From assembly GCA_024225445.1 (NCBI GenBank), contig JAAEMP010000190.1, positions 1-47,060 of the forward strand: a stretch of 47,060 bases of DNA. Direction: 5' to 3'. The notes below the pieces were generated by a model that was not told the DNA's origin, ran no database searches, and saw only the letters and a list, made by a program, of their open reading frames with translations. This document shows positions 31,217 through 39,604 of the stretch, piece by piece. Numbering within the stretch: the first letter of the stretch is position 1; each line of letters opens with the position of its first letter. A program made the translations under genes and the position numbers. The DNA comes from Hyphomicrobiales bacterium. GTDB taxonomy: Bacteria > Pseudomonadota > Alphaproteobacteria > Rhizobiales > Rhizobiaceae.

Positions 31217-33511
31217 ATGATGAAAATGTCATTTGCAAAAACTCTGACAGCCGGGGTGTTTACACTCGGTTTGGCAGGATTGACTACGTCGGTGAGTGCG
31301 GGAGCGCTTGAAGATGTAATGAAGGCGCGGGGGTTGACTGAGAAAGACTTGTTAGCCGCAGCTAAAACCTACACACCAACTGGCGGTCGTGATGAGTTTA
31401 TCGTGTTCTCGTCAGGTGGGCAAAGCGGACAACTCATCGTCTACGGCATTCCGTCCATGCGCATCCTGAAATATGTTTCAGTATATACGCCGGAGCCATG
31501 GCAGGGCTACGGATTTGATGATGAATCAAAAGCGGTTCTTGCCCAGGGCAAGATTAATGGCAAAACCATCAATTTTGGCGATACTCATCACCCGGCAATT
31601 TCTGAAACAAATGGCGAATATGACGGCCAGTACCTGTTTATCAACGACAAAGCGAACCCGCGTATGGCTGTGGTCGATCTGAAGGATTTTGAAACAAAAC
31701 AGATTGTCGTCAACCCGATCATGAAATCGGAACACGGTGGGGCATTTGTTTCGCCCAACACCGACTACATTATTCAGGCTGCCCAATATGCGGCCCCGCT
31801 TGAAAATGGTTACGTACCGCTTTCGCAGTTCAACGAGAAATATCGGGGCGCGGTGACCTATTGGAAGTTTAACCGTGAAGAAGGACGCCTTGATCCGTCA
31901 AAATCCTTCTCGCTGGAATTGCCGCCTTATTCCCAGGACCTTTCCGACTTCGGTAAGGGGCCGTCTGATGGCTGGTCGTTCACCAACTCATTTTGTTCAG
32001 AACGTTATGTCGGTGGCATTGAAAAAGGCCGCCCGCCATTCGAGGCCGGTTGTTCTCAGAAGGATACCGATTTTGTTCATATGATTAACTGGAAAAAAGC
32101 GGCTGAAGTGGCTGCTGCAGGCAAGGTCAAGATGATCAATGATCATCCTGTGATCATGATGGAAACGGCAATTGCCGAAGGTATTTTGTACCTTATTCCG
32201 GAACCAAAATCACCGCACGGTATGGATGTCAGTCCTGACGGTAAATTCTTCATTGTTGCCGGCAAGCTCGACACTCATGCTTCGGTCTATTCGTTTGAGA
32301 AAGTCATTGGACTTATCAATGCAAAAGATTTTGCCGGGAAAGACCCCTATGGTATTCCTATCCTTGATCTGAAAAAAACCTTGCATACCCAGGTACAGGT
32401 AGGCCTTGGCCCGCTTCATACACAGTATGACTCCAAGGAATGTGTTGTCTACACATCAATCTATGTGGATAGCCAGGTCACTAAGTGGGACTATTGCGAA
32501 GGCAAGATTCTCGACAAAATCAATATCCACTACAACATCGGTCACCTGATGAGTATGGAAGGCGATTCTGTCACGCCACAGGGCAAGTACCTTGTATCTC
32601 TGAACAAGCTGGCGATTGATCGCTTCAACCCGGTTGGACCATTGCATCCGCAAAACCACCAGTTGATCGACATCTCCGGTGACAAGATGCAGCTGCTCTA
32701 TGATATGCCGCTGCCGTTGGGTGAGCCTCACTACGCTGTTGCTATCAAGGCCGACAAACTGAAGCCTAAAGTGCGCTACAAGGTTGGCTGGAACAGTCGC
32801 ACGGATCAGAAGTCCGAGTACCGTGTACGTCCCGGTCGCGAGAAGGTTGTTGTCAAGGATGGTGTGACCCATGTCTATGGCACATTGATCCGCTCTCATA
32901 TCACTCCGGAAATTATCGAGGTTGAAGAGGGTGCTACTGTTTCGCTTCATTTCACTAATGTGGAGCGTGCTGAAGACGAAACCCACGGTTTTGCCATCAA
33001 CAACTTCGACGTCAATCTGTCGGCTGAACCCGGTAAAACGGTTTCTGCAACCTTCGTGGCCAACAAGCCCGGTGTCTATCCTTACTACTGCACCGAGTTC
33101 TGTTCAGCCCTTCACCTGGAAATGCAGGGTTATCTGCTGGTACGGCCTAAAGGCATGAAGGTGGAAGATGCATCCGTGTCTGAAGGTCAGGCTTACCTCC
33201 AGGCTGACTATGACAAGCAGGTCAAAACCAATGTGGCGACACAGGAAGTTATTGACAGCGTTGTCGGCTATATCGTTGCCCGAAACTACAAGGATTTTGC
33301 ACCAGTACTAGCCCTTGTGGAAGATGCAACTGATCAGTTGAACTTTGCCGCAGACTCCAAGAAAAAATCTGAAGATGCTGCTGGTAAATCAGATTGGCAG
33401 AATGCGACACTTTGGGCCCAGCAATGGTTCCAGTATCAAGTTAAAGCTGCAGATATCGGACTGCGTGCCAAAACTTATCTGGATGAGCACGGCGCCAAGG
33501 TAGTGCAATAA
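31217..33511 (+). CDS. nosZ: Nitrous oxide reductase, clade II (Sec-dependent)
   Basis: The periplasmic copper enzyme reducing N2O to N2, 764 residues from the ATG at 31217 (AGGAGAGG directly upstream). The signal peptide (KTLTAGVFTLGLAGLTTSVS) has no twin-arginine, which marks the Sec-type clade II. CuZ-region histidines occur in GDTHHPAIS, SEHGGAFV, SPHGMDVSPDG, GLGPLHTQYD, HYNIGHLMSM and GEPHYAVA. The CuA domain has HGFAINNFDVNL and CTEFCSALHLEM near 630-645. A helical tail of about 120 residues follows CuA with no CxxCH, longer than in typical NosZ. It is first in a nos operon, behind an FNR-like box, and a strong hairpin follows its stop. Confidence 0.96.
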   Translation: MMKMSFAKTLTAGVFTLGLAGLTTSVSAGALEDVMKARGLTEKDLLAAAKTYTPTGGRDEFIVFSSGGQSGQLIVYGIPSMRILKYVSVYTPEPWQGYGFDDESKAVLAQGKINGKTINFGDTHHPAISETNGEYDGQYLFINDKANPRMAVVDLKDFETKQIVVNPIMKSEHGGAFVSPNTDYIIQAAQYAAPLENGYVPLSQFNEKYRGAVTYWKFNREEGRLDPSKSFSLELPPYSQDLSDFGKGPSDGWSFTNSFCSERYVGGIEKGRPPFEAGCSQKDTDFVHMINWKKAAEVAAAGKVKMINDHPVIMMETAIAEGILYLIPEPKSPHGMDVSPDGKFFIVAGKLDTHASVYSFEKVIGLINAKDFAGKDPYGIPILDLKKTLHTQVQVGLGPLHTQYDSKECVVYTSIYVDSQVTKWDYCEGKILDKINIHYNIGHLMSMEGDSVTPQGKYLVSLNKLAIDRFNPVGPLHPQNHQLIDISGDKMQLLYDMPLPLGEPHYAVAIKADKLKPKVRYKVGWNSRTDQKSEYRVRPGREKVVVKDGVTHVYGTLIRSHITPEIIEVEEGATVSLHFTNVERAEDETHGFAINNFDVNLSAEPGKTVSATFVANKPGVYPYYCTEFCSALHLEMQGYLLVRPKGMKVEDASVSEGQAYLQADYDKQVKTNVATQEVIDSVVGYIVARNYKDFAPVLALVEDATDQLNFAADSKKKSEDAAGKSDWQNATLWAQQWFQYQVKAADIGLRAKTYLDEHGAKVVQ

Positions 33512-33523
33512 CCAACACAATAC

Positions 33524-33547
33524 TACCGGGGGATATTTCCCCCGGTA
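33524..33547 (+). terminator. Stem-loop downstream of nosZ
   Basis: TACCGGGGG (33524-33532) and CCCCCGGTA (33539-33547) form a perfect 9-bp G/C-rich stem with a six-base loop. No T-run follows, so it is more likely an mRNA-stabilising or partial-termination hairpin, which would leave nosZ more abundant than the downstream nos genes. Confidence 0.65.
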
Positions 33548-33604
33548 CAGTTACTAAATGCCAGAGAAACCATCTCTGGTTGTTTGTTTTGGAGTGAAAA
33601 CGCA

Positions 33605-34336
33605 ATGAACAAGTTTTCGACACTGACGGCAGCTGCAGTTGCAGCAGGTATTATTGTTGGTCTGTCGGCCTTGCCGATAGCGCCAGACTTGACCTTGACC
33701 GAAGCCTTTGCCCAGGAAACGGCAAAGAAAAAACGCCATCCAGGAAAGCGGCTTTATCAGCGCAGCACATGCATGGCCTGTCACGGCAAGGGTGGTATCC
33801 GTTCCATCCAGGACTATCCCAATGTCGCCGCCCAACCGGAGAAATATATCTACAAGCAGATTAAGGACATCCTTTCTGGCAAGCGCGTTGGCGGTATAGA
33901 TTCAACCGGTGCAATGCGCACCCAACCGATGGTTGGTGCACTCGTCACGGCAGAAGGCAAGGTGCGGGTTACTGATGAACAGATTGCCCAGATTGCCAAC
34001 TGGCTTTCCATGCAGCCACCGGCTCCACCGGCAGTTCCTGACGAAGATGCAGAGCCGGTTGCTCCGCTGAGTGATGCACAACTGAAAAAGGTAAAAAAGC
34101 TCTACAAGAAAAATTGCCGTGCCTGTCACGGGAAGAATGCCTTGAAGCCGCTTAAGGGTTATCCGATTATCGCTGGCCAGAAAAAGGCCTACATCATTGC
34201 CCAGATCAATGATGTGAAAAACAAGATCAGAACCAACGGCAAGATCAAGTCGATGTATCCGAAAGTGAAAAAGCTTTCAGAAGAACAAATTGACCTTCTG
34301 GCCTCCTATTTGTCGGTAATTGACCGGACCAAATAG
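33605..34336 (+). CDS. Diheme cytochrome c of the nos cluster (NosC-like)
   Basis: A periplasmic cytochrome of 243 residues. Start at the ATG at 33605, with TTTGGAG about a dozen bases before. A Sec-type signal ends near EAFAQE. Heme sites are CMACH (RSTCMACHGKGGI) and CRACH (KNCRACHGKNALK), separated by a Pro-rich linker (PPAPPAVPDEDAEPVAP). The protein is unusually rich in lysine. In clade II nos loci two such cytochromes (NosC1, NosC2) are placed between the quinol-oxidising NosGH/NosB side and NosZ. It lies 93 bp after nosZ and 33 bp before the second cytochrome. Confidence 0.88.
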   Translation: MNKFSTLTAAAVAAGIIVGLSALPIAPDLTLTEAFAQETAKKKRHPGKRLYQRSTCMACHGKGGIRSIQDYPNVAAQPEKYIYKQIKDILSGKRVGGIDSTGAMRTQPMVGALVTAEGKVRVTDEQIAQIANWLSMQPPAPPAVPDEDAEPVAPLSDAQLKKVKKLYKKNCRACHGKNALKPLKGYPIIAGQKKAYIIAQINDVKNKIRTNGKIKSMYPKVKKLSEEQIDLLASYLSVIDRTK

Positions 34337-34369
34337 TATCAATTCAGCTAGAATACGATGGAGTATAAA

Positions 34370-35131
34370 ATGAAAAAAACAGCAGTTTTCCTCGCAACCA
34401 CACTTTCAGCAGGATTGCTTTTCAGCAATTCGGCTTTCAGCTGGAATGAAGGTGGTGGTGAACAGGATGAAGCAACCAAGATATACCTGACATTCAAGGA
34501 TAAAACCGACGAGGAGAAGGCAAAAATCCGTGAAGATGGTGTCGCCGTTTATGAAGTTTGCTCTGCATGCCATCTGCCGGAAGGATGGGGCACCAAGGAC
34601 GGTACATTCCCGCAACTTGCAGGACAGCCGGCAACGGTTATCATCAAGCAACTGGCCGATATTCGTGCCCAAAACCGTGACAATCCGACGATGTATCCTT
34701 TTGCGTTGCCCAAGGAAATCAAGAACGCCGCCCCTGAAGTCGGTGGAGGCCCCTATGCGATTGCCGCTGTGGCTGAGTATATTGCCAACATTCCGATGAA
34801 CCCGGAACCTGGCGTAGGTGCGGGCGACGATCTTGAACTGGGTGCAAAGCTCTACAAGGACAATTGTGTGCGCTGTCACGGTGAAAACGGCGAAGGCCAC
34901 AAGGAAAAATTCTACCCGCGTATTCAGGGTCAGCACTATACCTATTTGCTGCGCCAGTTTGAATGGATTCGCGATGGCAAACGCCGCAATGCAAATCCCG
35001 AAATGGTCAAGCAGATTAATGGATTTTCCGATCAGGACATGAAAGCTGTTGTCGACTATGTAGCACGCCAGAAGCCACCGGCAGAGGATGTGGCGGAAAG
35101 TGCCGATTGGTTAAACCCGGACTTCGATTGA
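34370..35131 (+). CDS. Second diheme cytochrome c of the nos cluster (NosC-like)
   Basis: A 253-residue periplasmic cytochrome starting at the ATG at 34370 (GGAG eight bases upstream). The signal MKKTAVFLATTLSAGLLFSN is followed by heme sites CSACH (EVCSACHLPEGWG) and CVRCH (NCVRCHGENGEG), with distal Met in NPTMYPFALP and NPEM. In contrast to its neighbour it is acidic (many Asp/Glu, tail ADWLNPDFD), so the pair could dock to one another and to NosZ electrostatically. It resembles the c4-type cytochromes of NosC function. It is followed by a hairpin and then nosB. Confidence 0.88.
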   Translation: MKKTAVFLATTLSAGLLFSNSAFSWNEGGGEQDEATKIYLTFKDKTDEEKAKIREDGVAVYEVCSACHLPEGWGTKDGTFPQLAGQPATVIIKQLADIRAQNRDNPTMYPFALPKEIKNAAPEVGGGPYAIAAVAEYIANIPMNPEPGVGAGDDLELGAKLYKDNCVRCHGENGEGHKEKFYPRIQGQHYTYLLRQFEWIRDGKRRNANPEMVKQINGFSDQDMKAVVDYVARQKPPAEDVAESADWLNPDFD

Positions 35132-35149
35132 GTTATTCAATAACATAAA

Positions 35150-35175
35150 TCCGGATGGACTTTTGTCTGTCCGGG
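35150..35175 (+). terminator. Stem-loop between the second nos cytochrome and nosB
   Basis: TCCGGATGGAC (35150-35160) and GTCTGTCCGGG (35165-35175) pair over 11 positions, including three G-T wobbles, around a TTTT loop. It has no T-run after it; it may separate the stability of the nosZ-cytochrome part from the nosB-nosY part of the operon message. Confidence 0.4.
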
Positions 35176-35245
35176 ATATAACTGATATTCGGCAGGCTGT
35201 CTTGCAGCCGCGGATAATTCGCCTGTCCAACAAAAGAGCAGTATC

Positions 35246-36517
35246 ATGAGTGCAAAACGCAAAAATATTGTACGGATATTGATGGGCATCGCCGTTGTCC
35301 TGCTGGCGTTAATCTACATTTCCCCCATCTGGTGGGTGGCACTGAAGGCTCCCAACTACCCTCCCGAAGCATTTCCCGATGGGGTACGCATTCATTTCCA
35401 TATGAACGGCACATTCAACGGCTGCACATTGCAGACAGACCGAGAGGTGGAAGAGGATGAGGCACTGGATTGCGTTCATGAAATGGATGCAATCAATCAC
35501 TTCGTTGGCATGTATCCAATCGCCTCCGGTGGTGTTGTGGAAAAAGCATTCTCACCATTTCTTCTGTCGCTGTTGGCGGTTATGTTGATTGGCTTTGCCA
35601 TTGACAGGCGGATACTGCGCCTTGGTGCAATGGGTCTGGGTTTTGCTGCAATTGCCGCCTGGATGTACATGACCTACTACGGTCCCGGTGGTGTTAACTA
35701 TCAACCGGAAAGCTACGTTTCATCACTTGTCACCAGCCTTGGTCAAGGCAAGGAAGAAGAGGGTGAACCGCTTTCTCCCATCATTGCAAAGTTGCGTGAA
35801 GAATTGCAGGCGAATGGCGAGGTTGAAACTCGCAGTACCGCAGAACTTCAGGAGTCCCTGAAGAAACGTGGACAATCTGGCCTGAGCGATGTCATCGCCA
35901 ATCTGCACAGTGGTTCGGGTGCCGGGGACAAATCGCTGGGTGATATTCTTGCCGAGGCAAAACGTACGGGCAAAAAGGGCCATGCCCTGAATGTCCCAAT
36001 TCTCAAGGGTGCCTATGATGCCGACCAGTCAAAACTGCCAGCTGACCAACGGGAAGAGTGGAATGGCAGCATCAAGCAGGTGATTTTCTGGCACTATGCC
36101 AAGGCGCTTGGCCGCTGGTTCAACAATCCTGAAGAAATAAAACCATTGGTCTCACTGATGAAAACAGCCGGAACAGTGCTGTTCTGGGGCATTATTGCCG
36201 GTATGATGGCATTGCTGGCGGTTGCCTGGAACAGTCGCGGGAAGTTATTCTGGTTTCTGGCTATTGTTCCGGCATTGCTTCCGGTATTTTTCATCGCTGA
36301 ATATGCCGGCTGGCTGTGGTGGTACGGCCACTCGATGAATGCCATGGGAGCATTTTCACTCAAGGCATTCATGCCTACGGTGTTCGGCCAGGGCAAGGTG
36401 GCGCAGTTTACCACTTTGTCCTATCCCCACTATGGATATGGCCTGATTGTAGTGTTCTCGATTGTCACCATTCTCGCCATCCTGATCCGTCGCAAAGGTC
36501 TGAGGGGTGCCGGGTAG
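35246..36517 (+). CDS. nosB: NosB-like membrane protein of clade II nos clusters
   Basis: A 423-residue integral membrane protein found in Sec-type nos loci, of unproven function. One N-terminal helix (LMGIAVVLLALIYISPIWWV) is followed by NYPPEAFPDGVRIHFHMNG and EMDAINHFVGMYPI, which I associate with NosB. Two helices come next, then a long hydrophilic segment of about 130 residues (around 165-295, acidic and basic mixed), and finally four more helices. His/Trp-rich loops (WLWWYGHSMNAMG, TLSYPHYGYG) might bind metal or heme. Gene order (cytochromes, nosB, nosD) supports the name. Confidence 0.8.
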   Translation: MSAKRKNIVRILMGIAVVLLALIYISPIWWVALKAPNYPPEAFPDGVRIHFHMNGTFNGCTLQTDREVEEDEALDCVHEMDAINHFVGMYPIASGGVVEKAFSPFLLSLLAVMLIGFAIDRRILRLGAMGLGFAAIAAWMYMTYYGPGGVNYQPESYVSSLVTSLGQGKEEEGEPLSPIIAKLREELQANGEVETRSTAELQESLKKRGQSGLSDVIANLHSGSGAGDKSLGDILAEAKRTGKKGHALNVPILKGAYDADQSKLPADQREEWNGSIKQVIFWHYAKALGRWFNNPEEIKPLVSLMKTAGTVLFWGIIAGMMALLAVAWNSRGKLFWFLAIVPALLPVFFIAEYAGWLWWYGHSMNAMGAFSLKAFMPTVFGQGKVAQFTTLSYPHYGYGLIVVFSIVTILAILIRRKGLRGAG

Positions 36518-36525
36518 GCTTTGCC

Positions 36526-37845
36526 ATGATACGCGCCATCCTGATTACGGTCTACCTACTGCTTTTGCCGGTCATCCCGGCAACGGCTGCAGAGAGCCAA
36601 TCGCTACAGTTGATGATCGACGACGCGGAACCCGGCACCACCATTTCGCCGCCGCCGGGGATTTACAAAGGCCCGCTTGTCATCACCAAATCCGTAATTC
36701 TTGACGGGCGTGGCAAGGTTACCATCGACAATGGCGGCAAGGGTACCGTTATCGATATTCTAGGGGACGGTGTCAGCATTATCGGAATGCGGATTATCGG
36801 TTCCGGCGATCTTCACAACGACATTGATGCCGGTATTCATGTCAAGGGAAAGTACAACATCATCAAGGACAATGTCATTGAGGAATGCCTGTTCGGTATC
36901 GACCTTGAACAGGCGAGCAACAATATTGTGCGACGCAACTACATTACTTCCAAAGGATCTTCATCGCTGGGCGTCAAGGGCGATGCAATACGGCTGTGGT
37001 ACAGTTTTCACAACAAGGTAGAGAACAATATAATTCGAGACTCGCGGGATTTCGTTGTCTGGTATTCGGCAAACAACACCATCTCCGGCAATGATATCCG
37101 CGATGGTCGTTATGGCCTGCATTTCATGTATGGAAAATACAACCTGGTTGAAAACAATACCATCTCGAAAAACGCTGTCGGCATTTTCCTGATGTATTCC
37201 GATGATGTGCTGATTCGTAACAACAGGCTATTTCAGGCTCAGGGTAATGCCGGGGTTGGCATAGGGTTGAAGGAAACCAGCGGTGTAAAAATGTACGGCA
37301 ACAAAATTTTATACAATTCACGTGGAATTTCGCTGGACCTGTCGCCATTTGAGCCGGAATCGGTTAACAGGATTTATGACAACGAAATAGCTTTCAATTC
37401 AATAGGCCTGGTTTTTTTATCCGACTGGAAAGGCAATATCATCAAGGACAACCGTTTCAAGTCAAATATCCTGCCGGTAACGGTTGCTTCATTTGCCGGT
37501 GCTACACGTAATGTGTGGGAGGGCAATTTCTGGGGCGATTATCAGGGGTTTGATGGCGATGGCGATGGCTATGGTGACACGCCTTATAAACTGAAAATCT
37601 ATTCGGACCGGTTGTGGATGGATAAACCCAGGGCAGCGTTTTTTCAGGGCACACCGGTCCTTTCACTGCTTGATTTTCTTGAAAGGTTGGCACCTTTTTC
37701 CGAGCCGCTGTTGATGCTTAAGGATGACAAGCCACGCATCAGCGAAGATTTTCAACCGATCGCCCGGAATTCCGAAAATGTTGATCAAAATCAAGACCAG
37801 GTGGCGCCAAAAAGGCTAGACCCCTTTGGTCTGGATAAAGACTGA
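36526..37845 (+). CDS. nosD: Periplasmic copper-processing protein NosD
   Basis: A 439-residue periplasmic right-handed beta-helix protein. Start at the ATG at 36526, eight bases after nosB stops. The signal MIRAILITVYLLLLPVIPAT is followed by GTTISPPPGIYKGPLVITK and then repeated beta-helix coils (NTISGNDIRDGRYGLHF, NNRLFQAQGNAGVG, NRIYDNEIAFNSIGLVFL). A conserved block is NVWEGNFWGDYQGFDGDGDG. NosD works with the NosFY ABC transporter to supply sulfur/copper for the CuZ site. A perfect FNR-type sequence lies inside its 3' end (37781-37794). Confidence 0.94.
   Translation: MIRAILITVYLLLLPVIPATAAESQSLQLMIDDAEPGTTISPPPGIYKGPLVITKSVILDGRGKVTIDNGGKGTVIDILGDGVSIIGMRIIGSGDLHNDIDAGIHVKGKYNIIKDNVIEECLFGIDLEQASNNIVRRNYITSKGSSSLGVKGDAIRLWYSFHNKVENNIIRDSRDFVVWYSANNTISGNDIRDGRYGLHFMYGKYNLVENNTISKNAVGIFLMYSDDVLIRNNRLFQAQGNAGVGIGLKETSGVKMYGNKILYNSRGISLDLSPFEPESVNRIYDNEIAFNSIGLVFLSDWKGNIIKDNRFKSNILPVTVASFAGATRNVWEGNFWGDYQGFDGDGDGYGDTPYKLKIYSDRLWMDKPRAAFFQGTPVLSLLDFLERLAPFSEPLLMLKDDKPRISEDFQPIARNSENVDQNQDQVAPKRLDPFGLDKD
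37781..37794 (+). promoter_or_regulatory. FNR-type box within the nosD 3' end, upstream of nosG
   Basis: TTGATCAAAATCAA is a perfect TTGAT-N4-ATCAA sequence, centred 75 bp before the nosG start, yet it lies in coding DNA (codons for VDQNQ). It could be an internal promoter for nosGHFLY or coincidence; no clear -10 was identified. Confidence 0.4.
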
Positions 37846-37862
37846 AAATTGATCAGGACTTC

Positions 37863-38612
37863 ATGATGGCGAAAAAACTGTCTCCCAAACAAATGCGCGA
37901 ACGTCGTGTATTGTTGATGTCAGCTTTCATGGGTGCCGGAGTTGTCGGCTGTGGGCTGCTAGCCTATCTGCCGCTTCACCAGCAATGGGAGTCGCTTTTA
38001 CGTCCACCGGGGGCACTTGCAGAAAAAGACCTGCTGGCCTCCTGCATCAAATGCGGTCAGTGCGTTCAGGTGTGCCCGGTAGAGGCCATAGTTCTGTCAG
38101 ACGGGGAAGGGGGTTTGGGCATCGGTGTTCCCTATATCGATGCGCGTAAACAGGCCTGCGATTTTTCCTGTGATGCCACCCAGTGTGTTTTGGCCTGCCC
38201 CACCGGTGCCTTAAGCCATCATATCGATAAAAAGGAACAGGTGAATATGGGTGTGGCGCGCCTCGCCCGGCCAAATGCTTGTCTTGCCCGTCAGGGCAGG
38301 GGCTTTAAGGGTAAAGCGCGTGGCGCAGATTTTGACGGGCTTCACCGCTATTCGGAAATTGATCGCTGGAACCCGATAAAAATTTCCGACCATCCCTATG
38401 ACCTCGAATTATGCGACTTGTGCGTTCGCGAATGTCCGATTGAAGATGCCATATCGCTTGAGCCACTCAGCGAAGACCAGGCGGCGGATGATAAGAGCCG
38501 CACTCCGGTGGTTCATGACAAATGCGTTGGCTGCGGCATGTGTGAAATGATCTGCCCCGTCGAAAGTGCCGCAATCGTCATTGACCAAAACCGCGAGGGG
38601 CCAAAGGTATGA
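37863..38612 (+). CDS. nosG: Ferredoxin NosG (NapG-like, four 4Fe-4S motifs)
   Basis: A 249-residue iron-sulfur protein with an N-terminal hydrophobic segment (VLLMSAFMGAGVVGCGLLAY) after a basic stretch (RERR). Four cysteine clusters follow: CIKCGQCVQVCPVEAI, CDFSCDATQCVLACP, CDLCVRECPIEDA, and CVGCGMCEMICPVES. NapG/NosG proteins accept electrons from a NapH/NosH membrane partner that oxidises menaquinol. It starts at the ATG at 37863 (or the adjoining 37866) and overlaps nosH by four bases. Confidence 0.9.
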   Translation: MMAKKLSPKQMRERRVLLMSAFMGAGVVGCGLLAYLPLHQQWESLLRPPGALAEKDLLASCIKCGQCVQVCPVEAIVLSDGEGGLGIGVPYIDARKQACDFSCDATQCVLACPTGALSHHIDKKEQVNMGVARLARPNACLARQGRGFKGKARGADFDGLHRYSEIDRWNPIKISDHPYDLELCDLCVRECPIEDAISLEPLSEDQAADDKSRTPVVHDKCVGCGMCEMICPVESAAIVIDQNREGPKV

Positions 38613-39601
38613 GAGGGATTGTTCAATCGATAAAAGGCCTTCTTGGGGGGGCTCCACGCAAGCAGAGCCAGGATGAATTTACCGAGGCAGCACGTGAGTT
38701 GCACAGGTTCAAACGCCAGCCGGAAGAGCGGAAAAAACGTATCGCTCTGATCCGTGAGGAATTGGAGCTGCCAAAATTGAGCTTCACCCATCACGGTTTC
38801 AAATGGCGCAAATGGCGTTGGGCATCAATCACTCTCATCAACATGCTGTTTGTTGTCTCATTTCACTATGACGTTCAACTTGTGGAAGGTGCGTTGACAG
38901 CCTCCCGTTTTGTCGGCTTCCATATGGCTGACCTGAACTCCGCCCTGCAGATTACTCTTGCCCACAAGCATGTTGTTATTAATCTGGTGATTGGTGCTGT
39001 CACCGTCGGAATATTGTGGTGGCTGGTTGGTGGCAGGGCATTTTGTTCATGGGCATGCCCCTATCATCTGCTATCGGAATGGGCCGAGATGGCGCATCTT
39101 TGGATTGTGGGTAAGGGCTGGATCAAGGGTCATCCGCTTGACCGGCGAATGCGCACTGTTCTATATGTGGTCTTTGCCCTGCTGGCGTTGGGAACCGGTT
39201 ATACGGTGTTTGAATCAATTTCGCCTGTCGGTATTCTATCCCGGGCACTGGTTTACGGGGTAGGAGTGGCGATGATCTGGGTCGGCGTGCTACTGTTTAT
39301 CGAAATATTCTTCGTCCGACGTTTCTGGTGTCGCTACGTTTGCCCGATTGGCATGACTTATGGTTTTCTCGGTTCAGTGGCACCGCTTGTTATTGAATAC
39401 AAACTTGAGGACTGCCTGCACGAAGGCGAATGCCGTCAGGTTTGTCTTGTGCCACATGTGCTGGAGATGACGAAAAAAAGCCGTGCGGAGGATGCAGTGT
39501 TGAGTATCGGTGCCGATTGCACCCGTTGTGGTATGTGCATTGAAGCCTGCCCAACCGGTGCATTGAACTTCAAAATTCGTGGTAGCGGAGGCTTGTTGTA
39601 A
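38609..39601 (+). CDS. nosH: NosH, NapH-like membrane iron-sulfur quinol dehydrogenase
   Basis: A 330-residue membrane protein with four or five helices. The NapH-type motifs are CSWACPYHLLSEWAE and CRYVCPIGMTYGFLGS on the cytoplasmic face, and a C-terminal domain has CLHEGECRQVCLVPHV and CTRCGMCIEACPTGAL. With NosG it should oxidise quinol, in Wolinella-type models menaquinol, and pass electrons toward NosZ in place of NosR. It is translationally coupled to nosG and three bases before nosF. Confidence 0.9.
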   Translation: MRGIVQSIKGLLGGAPRKQSQDEFTEAARELHRFKRQPEERKKRIALIREELELPKLSFTHHGFKWRKWRWASITLINMLFVVSFHYDVQLVEGALTASRFVGFHMADLNSALQITLAHKHVVINLVIGAVTVGILWWLVGGRAFCSWACPYHLLSEWAEMAHLWIVGKGWIKGHPLDRRMRTVLYVVFALLALGTGYTVFESISPVGILSRALVYGVGVAMIWVGVLLFIEIFFVRRFWCRYVCPIGMTYGFLGSVAPLVIEYKLEDCLHEGECRQVCLVPHVLEMTKKSRAEDAVLSIGADCTRCGMCIEACPTGALNFKIRGSGGLL

Positions 39602-39604
39602 TCG

